DNA of 64,000 bases, taken from contig JAJGOT010000502.1 in the NCBI GenBank assembly GCA_022457155.1, positions 496,001-560,000 of the forward strand, written 5' to 3'. The position numbers were made by a program, and so were the translations under genes. Below the pieces are notes generated by a model. It was not told the origin of the DNA. It searched no databases and saw nothing but the letters and a program-made list of their open reading frames with translations. Source of the stretch: Cladopsammia gracilis. Lineage: Eukaryota > Cnidaria > Anthozoa > Scleractinia > Dendrophylliidae. This document shows, in pieces, positions 1 through 10,309 of the stretch (position 1 is its first letter; each line of letters starts with the position of its first letter).

Positions 1-722
1 GCGCGCGAGAACGCGAAGAGCACGCCTGAATTCTCCCCCTTCGAACGCCTGCCACGCAGGCTAGGGTATATCACCTACCAAATATGTATCGAAACTAATA
101 GCAAGTAACTGGGTTAGTATTGTAAGTAGCTTTATTAGTATTGTAAATAGTGTAAGTAGCTTTAGTATTGTAAGTATCTGGTGGCGAATGGTACCTTCAA
201 AATCGTGGGTCTCGGAAAATTTTGGTCCGGTCTCGAAATCTCGGCAGTTTTTGTTTTAAGTCAGTCAAAGTCTCGTTTGGCTGGTGTTTTTTCTGTCTCG
301 GAGTCTCGGATTTTTTTCCTCAAGGCCTCGGAGTCTCAGATACGTTTGTCAAGCATTCTCATTCTTCATCCTTGTTTGTTGTTTGATAGGTGAATCGGAT
401 ATTTTTAGCATTGAGTCTCGGGCTCGGTTTTTTCCCGCATTAGGTCTCGCGCTCGGATTTTATAACGTAGCTGCGGTCGCGGTCTCGGATTTTGAAAAAA
501 GAGTCTCGCCGTCTCGGCGAGTCTCGGATTTACCATTCGCTACCCCTAATTACTAGTTTCTTAACATATATTGTATATTTCAATTTTATCATAGTATATT
601 TTTAATAATTATTATTGAGATATCCTGTATTTAATTATTTTAGATAGAAATCATGTAATGCGCGCTTGATCATTTCATGGAAAGCGCGCAATATAAGAAT
701 TAAATTATTATTAATTATTATT
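1..722. repeat. Degenerate GTCTCGG-rich simple repeat and AT-rich DNA
   Basis: No gene is supported. From about 200 to 535 the motif gtctcgg (and tctcgga) recurs irregularly many times, so the open frames here are repeat-driven. Positions 110-180 carry repeats of agtattgtaagtagcttt. The rest is AT-rich and unremarkable. At 723 the sequence switches abruptly to a different repeated block. Confidence 0.6.
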
Positions 723-2065
723 AAATATACCTCAAATATGCGCCGATTACGGTCCGTGGCCGCTTCGAGGTGAACTGATCAAGTGTTACACCACGATTCT
801 CATTTTTCTTAAGTGCGAAGTTATATTGTATTTCAGAAGGATTTCAGTTCTTAATTGAAGATGGCGTTACTGTTTTGGCACTGAAAGCAAACTTGGCCGA
901 AAACTATGCTTTTGTTTTTCATCTCTCTTGTTCTATGAGCTGTATTCGATTATGGAGACGTGTAGTTAGTTCTAACTTTTTAGTTTGCGGATGAAATCCT
1001 ATAGAACTTCCTATGGTGTGACCATTCAAATGAAATCTCTTGGCAGTACTTTTGCATGGTACCATTTGCTTTTAATATTTCACTGAAATTTAATTGGGAT
1101 TTTTCTTGAATTGATTATAGGAGTTAGGGGTTGACAGAACATGTAGATTGGCAGTGGTTAGTGTACTGATTTAAAGATTGCGGAAATACTAGTTAATATA
1201 TATTTGTATTAAATCCAATAGCTATGTGCCAAGCTGACAAGAAAGGTCAGTGAAATTACTAATTGTCTCCACTAACGACGATAATCCGTACTGTCTCACA
1301 GCTCAGAACAGATTCCATTGTACATTGCCACACATTATTCGAAAGCTGTAAATCATTATTACTTAGAGAAAACGCATGGAATTCCAGTGGTATGCATATA
1401 CAGTAGATAAGCCTTTTAGGGTACAAAAAAATACAGACCCGAAAACAGAAATCCTAAAGATTCCAAAATTTAAGAAGTAGCGAGTTTTGAATTGATATGA
1501 AAGTGCTAGTTCAAAACTATTGTCACCTGTCAATTTAGTTACAGGAAGTTCAGTAAAATTACTTGATGACTAATCACTTTTGAAGTTTGAAGAGCACTCA
1601 AGCGCTAGACGCTTGTAATTGTCTCGTGCTCTCCAAACCTTCCATGTGCTCCATGCATAACTCAGAACTTGGTTTGTAAGTAAGTGATAAAAAAATTCAG
1701 AAGCATTAAAAAGCAGTTTTGGATTTCAAGGGATTGTAGAAAGTTTGAAACTATACATATGGGCCAAATTTTGAAGCAAGCACAAGAGAATCTGAATTGC
1801 AAAATGGTCGTATTTTTGCGTTGGTCATACGAATGGGCGCGGTCTTTGAACAAAAGGTCTGGAGCGAGTGTGAATACGGACAGTGGGACTCACACGCTTA
1901 AAAGGTTCGCGCTTTGCGCGCGAGGATCCACGCTTTCGGCGCTTCGCCAATTACGAAGCAACAACTTCAAAGTCTTTATTACACCAAAAATCTCATCACA
2001 AAAGATGGGATTCAAATATATGGGCTTATAAGTATCAATAATGCAAAATAACTTACAACTGGTTC
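723..2065. repeat. Orphan copy of the Ly6 gene B upstream region
   Basis: This block is a direct repeat of 57583-59255, with long identical stretches such as gcgcc(g)attacggtccgtgg, the cttggccgaaaactatgc segment and gcatatacagtagataagcc. There are scattered substitutions and indels. In the other copy the block lies just upstream of the minus-strand signal-peptide exon of Ly6 gene B. Here the homology stops at 723 and no signal-peptide exon follows, so it is a detached duplicate. The open frame at 1684-2031 lies in this block and shows no protein signature. Confidence 0.8.
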
Positions 2066-2344
2066 AATTTTGTTTATTTTCACGAATGATATATCTGAAA
2101 TAGCGTGACGAATTGCGTGACATATTTAATTTTTTTTTTAAAGGGTAATGACAACTTCAATTTCAACCTAAAGATACAGAAACTTCAAGCGAATCTGGAT
2201 ATGTGAAGATCGAGGGACTTAACGGTATTCGGAAAGGTATTAATAATAAAAGCACTGGGGATTTCATCACTCGTTTATTCCGCTTCGAATTTAGAGGTCC
2301 CTGGTGAGGTTATAGATAATGTTAAAGGACGACTATTCCGTTTT

Positions 2345-3010
2345 TTGTGGAAAAACAAAAAAGACAAAATCAAAAGAGTAGGTTTGTATCAAGACTATGA
2401 TAAAGGAGGACTTCGCATGGTCGATGTTGAAACATTTGTGAAAGCGCTGCGCTTAGCCTGGATTCCTAGGCTCCTCCGCTCCGGTTACCACCATTGGAAA
2501 GTGGTCCCTGACCATTGCTTCAATAAACATGAAGGCTTAAAGTTCTTTCTTAATTGCAACTACAGTGTCGATTTCCTAGATGATCTTCCGAATTTTTATA
2601 AAGACGCGCTAAAATTATTCAGCGAACTTACATCGCTTTATTCCAACAATTCTTTGCGAGAACAATTGTTGTATAATAACAAGGAAATTTTAATCGGAGG
2701 AAAACCGTTCTTTAATAGGGAGTGGTATTCGAAAGGAGTACGTGAAATCAGAGATCTCCTAAATCAAGATGGTAGTTTTCTCTCTTTTAGCAAATTTCGT
2801 AGTAAATACAGTTTACATAAAACAAACTTTCTTCAGTTTTATCAAGCAATCTCTGCTATTCCAAATCATTTGTTATCAAAAGCAAGAACACAAGATCTTC
2901 CTGCGGTACCAAATTACAATGATCAGACATCTTTTCAGTTAGGAAATGAGATTGAGTTAAATCTTTTGAATGCAAAAGCAAACTTAAGACTTCTATTGGC
3001 TTATAGTTAA
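2345..3010 (+). pseudogene. LINE ORF2 C-terminal fragment
   Basis: A 221-codon open piece of LINE ORF2, downstream of the reverse transcriptase core. The WKNKKDKIKR, GGLRMVDVE and NREWYSKGVREIRDLL blocks line up with WDGKPPKIKKR, GGLKMCDFE and YRKWFAKNVIHVQDLL in the LINE at 46992-49229. The apparent start Met is internal: homologous sequence continues upstream in the same protein. The frame is lost after about 3008 and coding similarity resumes in other frames to 3515, so this is a decayed retrotransposon gene and not a host gene. Confidence 0.85.
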
Positions 3011-3197
3011 TAAAACCCATACTTGTAAACAAACTGGTTCCAAACGACGGCAAACCGTTGTACAGTTAAATGATCAACAGTGGAACAACACCTACAACTC
3101 TATTAGGAAAATATGACTGTAAAGAGAATAGACTAAATGAGTACCATTTCAAATTTATTCACAGAATTATTATTACTAAAAAAAGAACTTCACAGGT

Positions 3198-3515
3198 TTG
3201 GGATTAAAGCTGATGATGATTGTCTTTACTGTGGCGAACCACACTTTCCTTGAATGTCCATTCACCAAGCACTTTGTTAAAACCTGCTTAGGTTGGTTCA
3301 ATGATATAAATGATTCACAATTTAATCCGACAACTGAGGAGCTTTTATTTGGAATTCCTAACCCCTCTTCCTTTCTACTTAAAAAACTTAACTACACTCT
3401 TTTATTCATGCGTCGTTACATAAATATCAAGAAATTAAATGAAGAAGCACTATTCCTTTCAGATTTTATCAGTAAGATAAAGTTTAAATATCGATTGGAA
3501 AACTTTCAGAGTTAG
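3198..3515 (+). pseudogene. LINE ORF2 extreme C-terminus
   Basis: This frame carries the last part of the LINE protein. It includes the HTFLECPFTKHFV block, which with the CLYCGE just upstream in another frame forms the Cys/His knuckle typical of L1/Tx1-like ORF2 C-termini. It continues to a stop at 3515 and is followed by the LINE 3' UTR. The initiating Met is an artefact of a frame break. Confidence 0.8.
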
Positions 3516-3775
3516 TTTTTTTTACTAGCTATTACAATTACCAGCAGAAAAAATGGACCCTCCTCGCTGCTTTACCCTATGCACTACACTTTTATTTTTC
3601 CCTTCTTGTAAAGATTTCGTTCTATCAGTAATGCCATTACTTTACTTATATGTTTCGTTTAGATAGCTACATGCTCTGTCGATCTTTTACTTTTTGTGTT
3701 ATGTTGTATTGTTAATGCTTGCAAATGTATTTATTTGACCAAATTTAAATAAAATATGCTACTATAAAAAAAAGT

Positions 3776-4561
3776 GACACATTTAAAAACAGTTTCCAAT
3801 TTTATACAATAACTGTGCGAATTCTCGCGCGCTGATTGGCTTATTTTTATTATCAATAAGAGCACAGACGGATAAAACGATAAAACTGACGCCATCAGCG
3901 AAAGTTTTTCTAAACTTTTCAGCGCTGCGTTTTTCGTGGCACGAATTCTTTCAAAAATCCAGAATTATTCAATGAGAAAATCGTCCAAAATAGATGAGAT
4001 GAACCTCAAGAAGCTAAAACACAACCTTAAAGCGGAAAGATGAAGATGTTTGTTGAGAATCCAGACCTCAAAATTGGCGGTGAGTAGGATTATAGTGCTA
4101 GCTGTCGCTGAAATAAGCTTTACCGGAGGTGAACCGTGTTTCAACGGATTATTTGGGAACAATTTTAACCGGAATAAAAGTTAGTTTCAAAATTCTAATT
4201 TTTCTATGTGTTTCTGACTTACTCTACTCAAACTTTTAATTTACCAGCCCGTGTTTCTCCGAATTATGGCGATGAAATCGCACCAGTAACATTTAACGGT
4301 AAATAACATATCCATAACATGCAACAGTAAACCTGAAGCCTTATTTGCCGTCCTTTTATTTGAAAACACAACAATGCCATCTTCAAAACAATAACAATAC
4401 CATCTTGAACTTTGTGTGTTTCTAATTAAAACTGAAATAGCATTAACACGATAAATAAATTTAATTTAATTATTATACAGGGCCGTCCTAAAAACCACTT
4501 TAGTTACGGACGCAACCTGTTAAAAGATTGTTATTGTTATTGTTATTGTTATTATTATTAA

Positions 4562-4594
<33 letters not shown>

Positions 4595-4785
4595 CCTAAT
4601 TATTATTATTACACTATAGTAAAATAAAAACAAAAACCATTCACTGGAATACTGTTCAGTATGATGTTTTGATCTTCACGCAGTCAGGCCTAAACAAGCC
4701 TGCGCACAGAACTCTCCTACTTCTTTTATCCGCGTAAAGCAAAGGAAAAAAAGAAAGGTCTGCTTGTAGACTAGCAGCATAAACA
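3776..4785. other. Intergenic AT-rich DNA with (ATT)n microsatellite
   Basis: No gene is supported. The segment 3815-3930 (gcgaattctcgcgcgctgattggc and following) looks like repeat-family DNA but has no boundaries I can define. A trinucleotide array (ttattg then att repeats) spans about 4528-4612. The open frame at 3965-4162 has no protein signature. Confidence 0.5.
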
Positions 4786-4787
4786 GC

Positions 4788-5113
4788 CTAAAATCCAACT
4801 AAGTACATGAAGCTGGTCGTGACGATCAGGAGAAGTCCGCTGACCACAGGACCGAAGACGCCATTGCACAAGTCTGATGAACAGCAGGTCATTGAACATT
4901 TGACGTCAGACTCGTGGCAGATTTCGAAATTTGACACTAAGCAAGTGGTTGCGCACCCTCTGAGGTAGAATTGCTCTTTTTCGCCGGTGACGGTGTAAAC
5001 GCTAAATTCAGCGCATGGCTGGGAACTGTTCTCGCACTTGACTATGGTTCGACTGACTTCACAGTCTTCAGCAGAGATGCTGCTCGTACACCCGTAACAT
5101 TCACGAGAGATCA
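4788..5113 (-). CDS. Ly6 gene A exon 2 (three-finger domain and GPI signal)
   Basis: This exon starts after acceptor ctcattgcag with TG-ATC-TCT-CGT-GAA-TGT and ends at the stop codon at 4788. The twelve-cysteine pattern is CxxC near the start, then single Cys, then C-x-C spacing ending VKCSMTCCSSDLCN. The final ~20 residues are nearly identical to gene B (GPVVSGLLLIVTTSFMYL), while the domain loops differ strongly. That fits diversification of the loops with a conserved anchor. Confidence 0.88.
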
Positions 5114-6676
5114 CTGCAATGAGAAAGAGGAAATAACAGCCTTAAAACATCTAAACCACAGACATGGTAACATTCACGAGAAGTCACTGCAATGAGAATA
5201 TTCAAAGAGAAAATCAAGGCCACAAGTGACACGCCCAGACACAGGAATCCCACACAGTGGGAACAGCGCCGTTCTGATATTTACGGTATGACAGATGCAC
5301 TTTGATTCGGCAGATTCATTGTGCCGTCTACGGTAAAAAATAAAGCAACGACACGAAAGTGGACTCAATTATAACAGCGAAACTAGCTAGGAAAATAACA
5401 AAGACTGAATAATAAGTGTCAAACAGCGGCAGCGAAACGATTACAAAATTTTGCCGCCTTCTAGAACTCTGTCCCTGTTGGAATAGGCCATTTGCACGAT
5501 GACGTCATTTGACTACTACTACCAGAATCCTTCAGTTTTTTGTTTTATAGTGCAAATTAGGGCTATTGTTATTTAAACCGCACTGGGATTACAAAATTTA
5601 AATAAGAAAGGAAAAACGAAATGAATTCTGGTAGAAGTAGTCAAATGACGTCATCATGCAAATGGCCTATTAGAAGTATGATAACAGGCTTGTTAGCTTC
5701 TGAAACTCTTTAATAATTCATGACGAGAACACAAAGGAAATCGCTACCGTGAAGAAGGTTTGGATACCCGGTCTTAATTAGCATAGATTTTGGACCTCTT
5801 ATTTCTTCTTTTTCTCTTTTTAATGATCAGTTTGTGAAGCCATATCAAATACTCGAAAGAGTGTTTCATCGACGAGTGAGTTGAAAAACGAAGCGCTGCA
5901 GCCGAGTTTTTTTCAACCTACTCATCGATGTTTGCATATTCTGATGAAACACTCTTCAGCCGAGTGTTTAATATATTACTTCCCGACCGATGGTCTATCT
6001 TTCCGACCTCTGAATGGTCTAGGGGAACGCTGCAACTCGTATGATAGGGAAAAAAACGCCGGAAAAAAAAAGATTTTTTTACTTTCGGAAGTCTGCCAAC
6101 CCACAAGTTGTTTAAAGTGCTATTTTAAAAACGGACTGTGGTGTTTTATCATTCTGGCCGCGATTGTTCAATAGTTGGATAGCGCTCTCGACCGGATAAA
6201 TCACTTTCCAATGGATAATTATCAGCAAAATCCTGGTTTAAAAACTCAAGCGAAGATGATAAAGCACGTGCTGCCCTGGTAAGTAGGGAACGACTTTAAA
6301 AACATTCAATTAGCATAAAAAAAAAGTCCCAAGGAGACAATTGAAATGCAAAGTTCACCGTTTTTTCATGCCCGGTTTTTATATCTATTAGATAGATACT
6401 TTATGTAGCACAGAAATTTCATGCCTTCATTTGGCAAAGAATTCGGCATAGATATTTTATTTGGCGTATCAATTTTTAATATTGATGTCATTTTGTCATA
6501 CTGTGGCGATCTTTTCTATATCAAATGATTCATAAATTATTTCATTTTGCCATATCACGTTGCGTGCACATTTTCATGCATCAAGAAAGGGGAGATGAGC
6601 TTTTGATCAGGGCCACAGGTTTGATAGCCTGAGACTATTACATGGTACCCTCGTTAAATAAAGTTGATTTATTTAG

Positions 6677-6707
<31 letters not shown>

Positions 6708-9176
6708 TCAGAAGGGTCGGTCAGCAAAAGCCTCTTTTGGCATCTTTGGTGAGAAAGTTTAATTTATTTCCCGTCTTAAAAAAATTCTCCGGGCTGAAAA
6801 TTTCGGCTAAGAATCCGACCTAAATTTCAATTAAAGTATAGAGCAAGGTTGATACTACATAGAACGTTTAACGCGACAACGACATGATAAAACCCAAACT
6901 GAAAGCCAAAATGCAACCGTGGACATCTGTTTCGACCTGGTTGGGTCTCGTCAGCACGGTGTAGCAGCAAAAAAATAGAAAAACTAGCGCGAACGCCAAT
7001 TCTCTACCAAATCGCACGTGGTGATGGCAACAGATGAGAGCTCGAATTCAAATGTTTGCCAAATGACCCACGTCACAGCGGCGCGTGACCATGAGTAATG
7101 GGCAAAGAATTTGAAATATCATGTCGTTTTCGCGATAAAGAAAGTGAGGATAGACAGAACCGTTCCTCAGCGAACATGGGACATGGCCAAACCATGTAAA
7201 AAATAAATAAACAGCATTTCGGATCTGAAAAGATCTACGGTCCTAAAATAATTAAAGCATACTGTATTATAAGAAACTCGGAAAACCCGTTTTTGAATTT
7301 TGTTCGGCCTCCTCGAATTCTGAAAACTTGGAACTCGAAGTCTCGCCCAAGTCCTACCCAAATCAGATAGCACGAAGCTCACAATTCAACAAAGCGGCAC
7401 TGGTCTATTTTTGTTACTAGCCAAAAATTAATGCCCTGGGCTATCCCGGGGGGTCAACCACTGGGGACCCTCCGGGGATTTGTTTTCACGTTCAAACCAA
7501 AACCTAAAAAATCCCCCGGGGGTACTCCCGTTTCGTACTGCTAAGCGACATACATTTTCAAATGCAACCGTTACAGTGTTTGAAAACTGTTTATATGTCA
7601 AAAGTAGGGGTCTAGAACCAAGACAGCAATTTAATAGTACGGACTGTCTGTCCTATTAACTACTTCTAATAAAGCATCAGCTTCTCACTGCTGACGTTAA
7701 CATTTAAGGAAGGCTGTAGTTCTTGAATCAGCAAAGTCTCCCTGATTTTGCAGTGGAAGTCCGTTTTGCCGGACGCTAAAATATCAAAATGATCGCAATT
7801 AATGTTGTGACCAGTGATTTTGATATGATCAGCAATGGCTGATGCCCGCGGCTGATGTATGGTCACTTTTAGTGAGGGCCTTGAAATGTTCGATTTTTCT
7901 GTCATGAAGTCGTCGTTTTGTTTTCCTTATGTATAATTCATCGCAATCCCAGCAACCAGCTTTGTAGACAACTTTAGACATTTGAGAGCGGTTCAGGCGG
8001 AGAAATATTTGATGCGGCGTGTGTTTTGGAAAAAAATTTTGAGGTTGATGCAAGAATAGAAGTTGTATACACAGGATTGAAAACGTTTGGTGACGTGGTT
8101 GCTGTGAAGACCTAATTTTTTTTTTATTAAGTAAGGTAAAAGGATGATAATATCCTTCTTGGGAACTGTAGGAACGGGGTTGTTTGGCTTGTTTTTATCA
8201 GTCTGTTCAAAACATCATTAATGTGGTACTTGATAATGCATTGAGGGTATAACGATTTTGTAGGCTTCTGAAGATCATTAAGAGCGGATTGCAATAAAGA
8301 AGCCGATGAGCAGACTTTCTTTTTCTTCAATTCACACCACGTCTCAGGCTTTGTAAAATGGCATGAAGAACAAAGCGTCTTTAAAAACGTACAAGAGATC
8401 AAAGAAATGGCATACAAATGGCGCAAGCTCGCTCAGATCTACATGTTTATCAGGCCACTTATGTATCTTAAAAGCATGCACGAGAGAACCTCTGGGAACG
8501 GTCACTGTTTGACATTATTAATTTGATATTATTGGCTAATAGAAAGCAGAAAATGACCAAAACTCCCAGGGGTCAAAATGAGCAACTTTTCCTTTGAATT
8601 CCTTGCGTACATCGAGTTACTAAAAAAATGCTACAAGTACCGTATTAATTTTTCTCTATTGAACGCTGGAGCTTTTGCATGCATGTTTAAAAATCGGCCT
8701 CGCGGTCCGGAATTTATTAAACACGTGTATGTGTCATCATACTGAGAATTCTCACTGCAAAATTTTAACTTAGCCTCCATTGCCGTTAAAGGTAGCAAAG
8801 AAGTTAAACGAGAAAGTATTTAAGCACGCAATCACTGAACGTGCACCGCGAATCGTCGTTGTCTTAAGTTATTCCTGATGCCGTGATCAACAATTCAGTT
8901 TTAATCATACTATATTCTAGTTGCAACCGACTGACTGATAACTTAATTTATCAGGTGCCATAAAAGAAAAACTTTTCAAAGAGAACTGACTAAGTAAGCT
9001 CAGAATCTTCCGGTCAGTCTTCCACGAGATTCACAGCGACAACATACGCTGATTTAAAAGTGCATGCTCTATACTAAAGATTTATAAATTGCAAAAGGTA
9101 ATTAAGTTACTCCCTTACCCATTGGCAAGAAGATCAGGAACATAAATATAGCCGAATGCTGCAAATTGGACATCAT
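4788..9176 (-). CDS. Ly6/CD59-like GPI-anchored three-finger protein, gene A (two exons)
   Basis: Predicted CDS joins exon 1 (9176-9119, minus) to exon 2 (5113-4788, minus) across a 4005-bp GT-AG intron: donor ATGG/gtaagg, acceptor ctcattgcag. Exon 1 encodes 19 residues plus one base, with a hydrophobic signal peptide ending MFLIFLPM. Phase 1 joins to exon 2 as Val-Ile-Ser-Arg-Glu-Cys. Exon 2 has 12 cysteines, the C-terminal CCSSDLCN that defines Ly6/uPAR/three-finger domains, then G-V-F-G-P and a hydrophobic tail (VVSGLLLIVTTSFMYLVGF) expected of a GPI-anchor signal. Total about 127 residues, normal for a single-domain Ly6 protein. Role: a secreted-pathway, surface-anchored protein; the ligand is unknown. 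The exon pairing is inferred from matching phase, identical 58-nt exon-1 length and strong similarity to gene B; no transcript was seen. The intron holds a MITE (5482-5671), a possible duplicated acceptor (about 5187) and a Penelope remnant. Confidence 0.75.
5482..5671. mobile_element. 190-bp MITE with CRE-like TIRs
   Basis: The terminal inverted repeats start aataggccatttgca and are about 36 bp, nearly perfect. Each contains a palindromic tgacgtca. The element has no coding capacity and sits in the intron of Ly6 gene A. No convincing target-site duplication was found. Confidence 0.75.
5700..7635. other. Intronic and repeat-derived DNA, no gene seen
   Basis: Part of the presumed gene A intron. 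A short foldback built on gagtgtttcatcgacgag occurs at about 5855-5965. A (TTTA)n tract lies at about 6665-6708. GC-rich fragments containing cccggggggt and ccccgggggtactccc at about 7445-7535 look like remnants of a dispersed repeat. Open frames here (5881-6174, 7167-7382) show no protein signature. Confidence 0.45.
7640..8450 (-). mobile_element. Penelope-like element remnant with GIY-YIG endonuclease
   Basis: The C-terminal part of a Penelope-like retroelement, minus strand, broken into several frames. Reading from about 8190 downwards, a VPTVPKKDIIILLPYL block is followed (after a poly-A-like interruption near 8115-8125) by HVTKRFQSCVYNFY. The endonuclease then follows: a CWDCDELYI zinc-like pair preceding YIRKTKRRLHDRK (GIY-YIG catalytic region, about 7900-7990), and later HFDILASGKTDFHCKIRETLLIQELQPSLN (two blocks, about 7670-7800), typical of the domain end. 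The conserved Gly of YIG is Arg here. Several frameshifts make it non-functional. It lies inside the presumed intron of Ly6 gene A, on the same strand. Confidence 0.85.
8451..9115. other. Intron DNA of Ly6 gene A, no feature seen
   Basis: AT-rich sequence with no open frame of note and no repeat that I could pair within the window. Confidence 0.4.
9119..9176 (-). CDS. Ly6 gene A exon 1 (signal peptide)
   Basis: This 58-nt coding exon starts at the first of two tandem ATGs (9176) and ends at donor ATGG/gtaagg. The peptide begins MMSNLQHSAIF and ends MFLIFLPM. The other three signal exons in the window (53855-53912, 57308-57365, 60998-61055) are also exactly 58 nt, share MFLIILPM at the C-terminal end and have the same donor, which supports the upstream ATG as the start. 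It is the most diverged of the four at its N-terminus. Confidence 0.75.
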
Positions 9177-9654
9177 AGTTATTCAGTTTTCTGCCTGCGC
9201 TGACGATCGACACAATTTCGTAGGTTGTGCTAGCTTGCTCCAAGAACGCAAAATGGCAAACAGAACTTGATGGGACAATTTAATTACCACACCTTACGGT
9301 GCAGCGGCCAAAAGCGTGACCACTTTTAATTAATTTGCATAAGTTCATGCACAAGAAATGATCTGAAATGAGAGCATTTTAAATTAATGCCATTCCTGCC
9401 ACTTGCCTAGCGGAATTTAGAATGGGCTTTAAGCCGAAACTGAACCAAAACAACTCAAACCATAATTTAATAAAGCGCAATGGTTATGAATTGAGAAATT
9501 CCTTCGTTCGGTGTTTCTGTTTGCGTTTTTGGGCCTTGACCGGCCATGTACATCCATAATAGATTTTTAAATTTGTTGGAGCAATTAACCAATACGGAAA
9601 TGTTTCGTGAGTTATTTAGTCATAGCGTGTGATAGAAAAATAAAAGATGAGCAA

Positions 9655-10060
9655 TGTTGTCAACAGAGCATACGCAAAAGTCAAGTTCAAGCCAAGTTCA
9701 ACTATAAACACGTTATTAGAGTTGAAATAAGTCCAAGTATAAGTGAAGCGAAGGCCCCGTCCACACGTATCCGGATATTTTTTAACCCGCAACTTTTTTG
9801 TTGAGAATTGGCTTTCCGTCCACACGTATCCGGCGAATTCGGCTTACGAATCCGCAACTTTATGAATCCGCTCTCCAGAGTGGAAATTTTTGAATACGCT
9901 ACGAGTACAGCATCGTGTGGATGGTCGAATCCGGATATTTTTTTTAACGCGCTGACGTAACAGACGTTGTTACTTGGACTTATTTCAGGTCTAATAACGT
10001 GTTTACAGTTGAACTTGCCTTTGAACTTGGCCTTTGGGCATGTTTTGTTGACAACATTTA
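9655..10060. repeat. Inverted repeat arms around a MITE
   Basis: Positions 9655-9745 and 9970-10060 are inverted copies of about 90 bp: gttgtcaacagagcat and ccaagttcaactataaacac on one side, their complements on the other. The left end of the MITE at 9751 begins just after the left arm, so the two structures interleave. No coding signature is seen in the overlapping open frames. Confidence 0.65.
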
Positions 10061-10305
10061 ACGAGGTGCCCTGGGTACTAGAGCGAATCCGGATAGGTGT
10101 GGACGAGAAAATACGGTTCGAATACGCTACGTGTGGACGCGAATATTTTCTTATCCGCAACAAACAAGTTGCGTATTGAAAAATATCCGGATACGTGTGG
10201 ACGGGACCTTAGCCATGCACAACGTTATTAATGACAACTGAAAACAAAAGCAGAACAAAAAAGTTGCGGATTCAAAAATATCCGGATACGTGTGGACGGG
10301 GCCTT
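9751..10305. mobile_element. TIR MITE with an extra right terminus
   Basis: The left terminus aaggccccgtccacacgt (9751) is inverted at 10177-10210 (ggatacgtgtggacgggacctt region), giving a ~460-bp element. A second right terminus ends at 10305. The two right ends are each followed by the same flank (catgcacaacgttatt(a/g)atgacaactg...), so about 95 bp of terminus plus flank is tandemly duplicated. The motif atccggatacgtgtggacg recurs internally. Confidence 0.7.
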
Positions 10306-10309
10306 AGTT

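Larger units (their letters stand above)
2142..3773 (+). mobile_element. 5'-truncated L1/Tx1-like LINE, 3' portion
   Basis: A non-LTR retrotransposon remnant that begins inside the region downstream of the reverse transcriptase domain. Reading starts about 2145 with an L1-type post-RT segment (RSRDLTVFGKV, then RLFRFLWKNKKDKIK at about 2325-2370). It continues through the 2345-3010 frame and ends with a zinc-knuckle-like C-terminus (CLYCGE, then EHTFLECPFTKHF, about 3215-3275) and the 3198-3515 frame. The 3' UTR ends at aataaaatatgctactat followed by A8 at about 3773. An in-frame TGA near 2203 (expected Trp) and frame breaks between 3008 and 3200 make it dead. It is related to, but clearly diverged from, the LINE at 46691-50770. 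No target-site duplication was identified. Confidence 0.88.
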
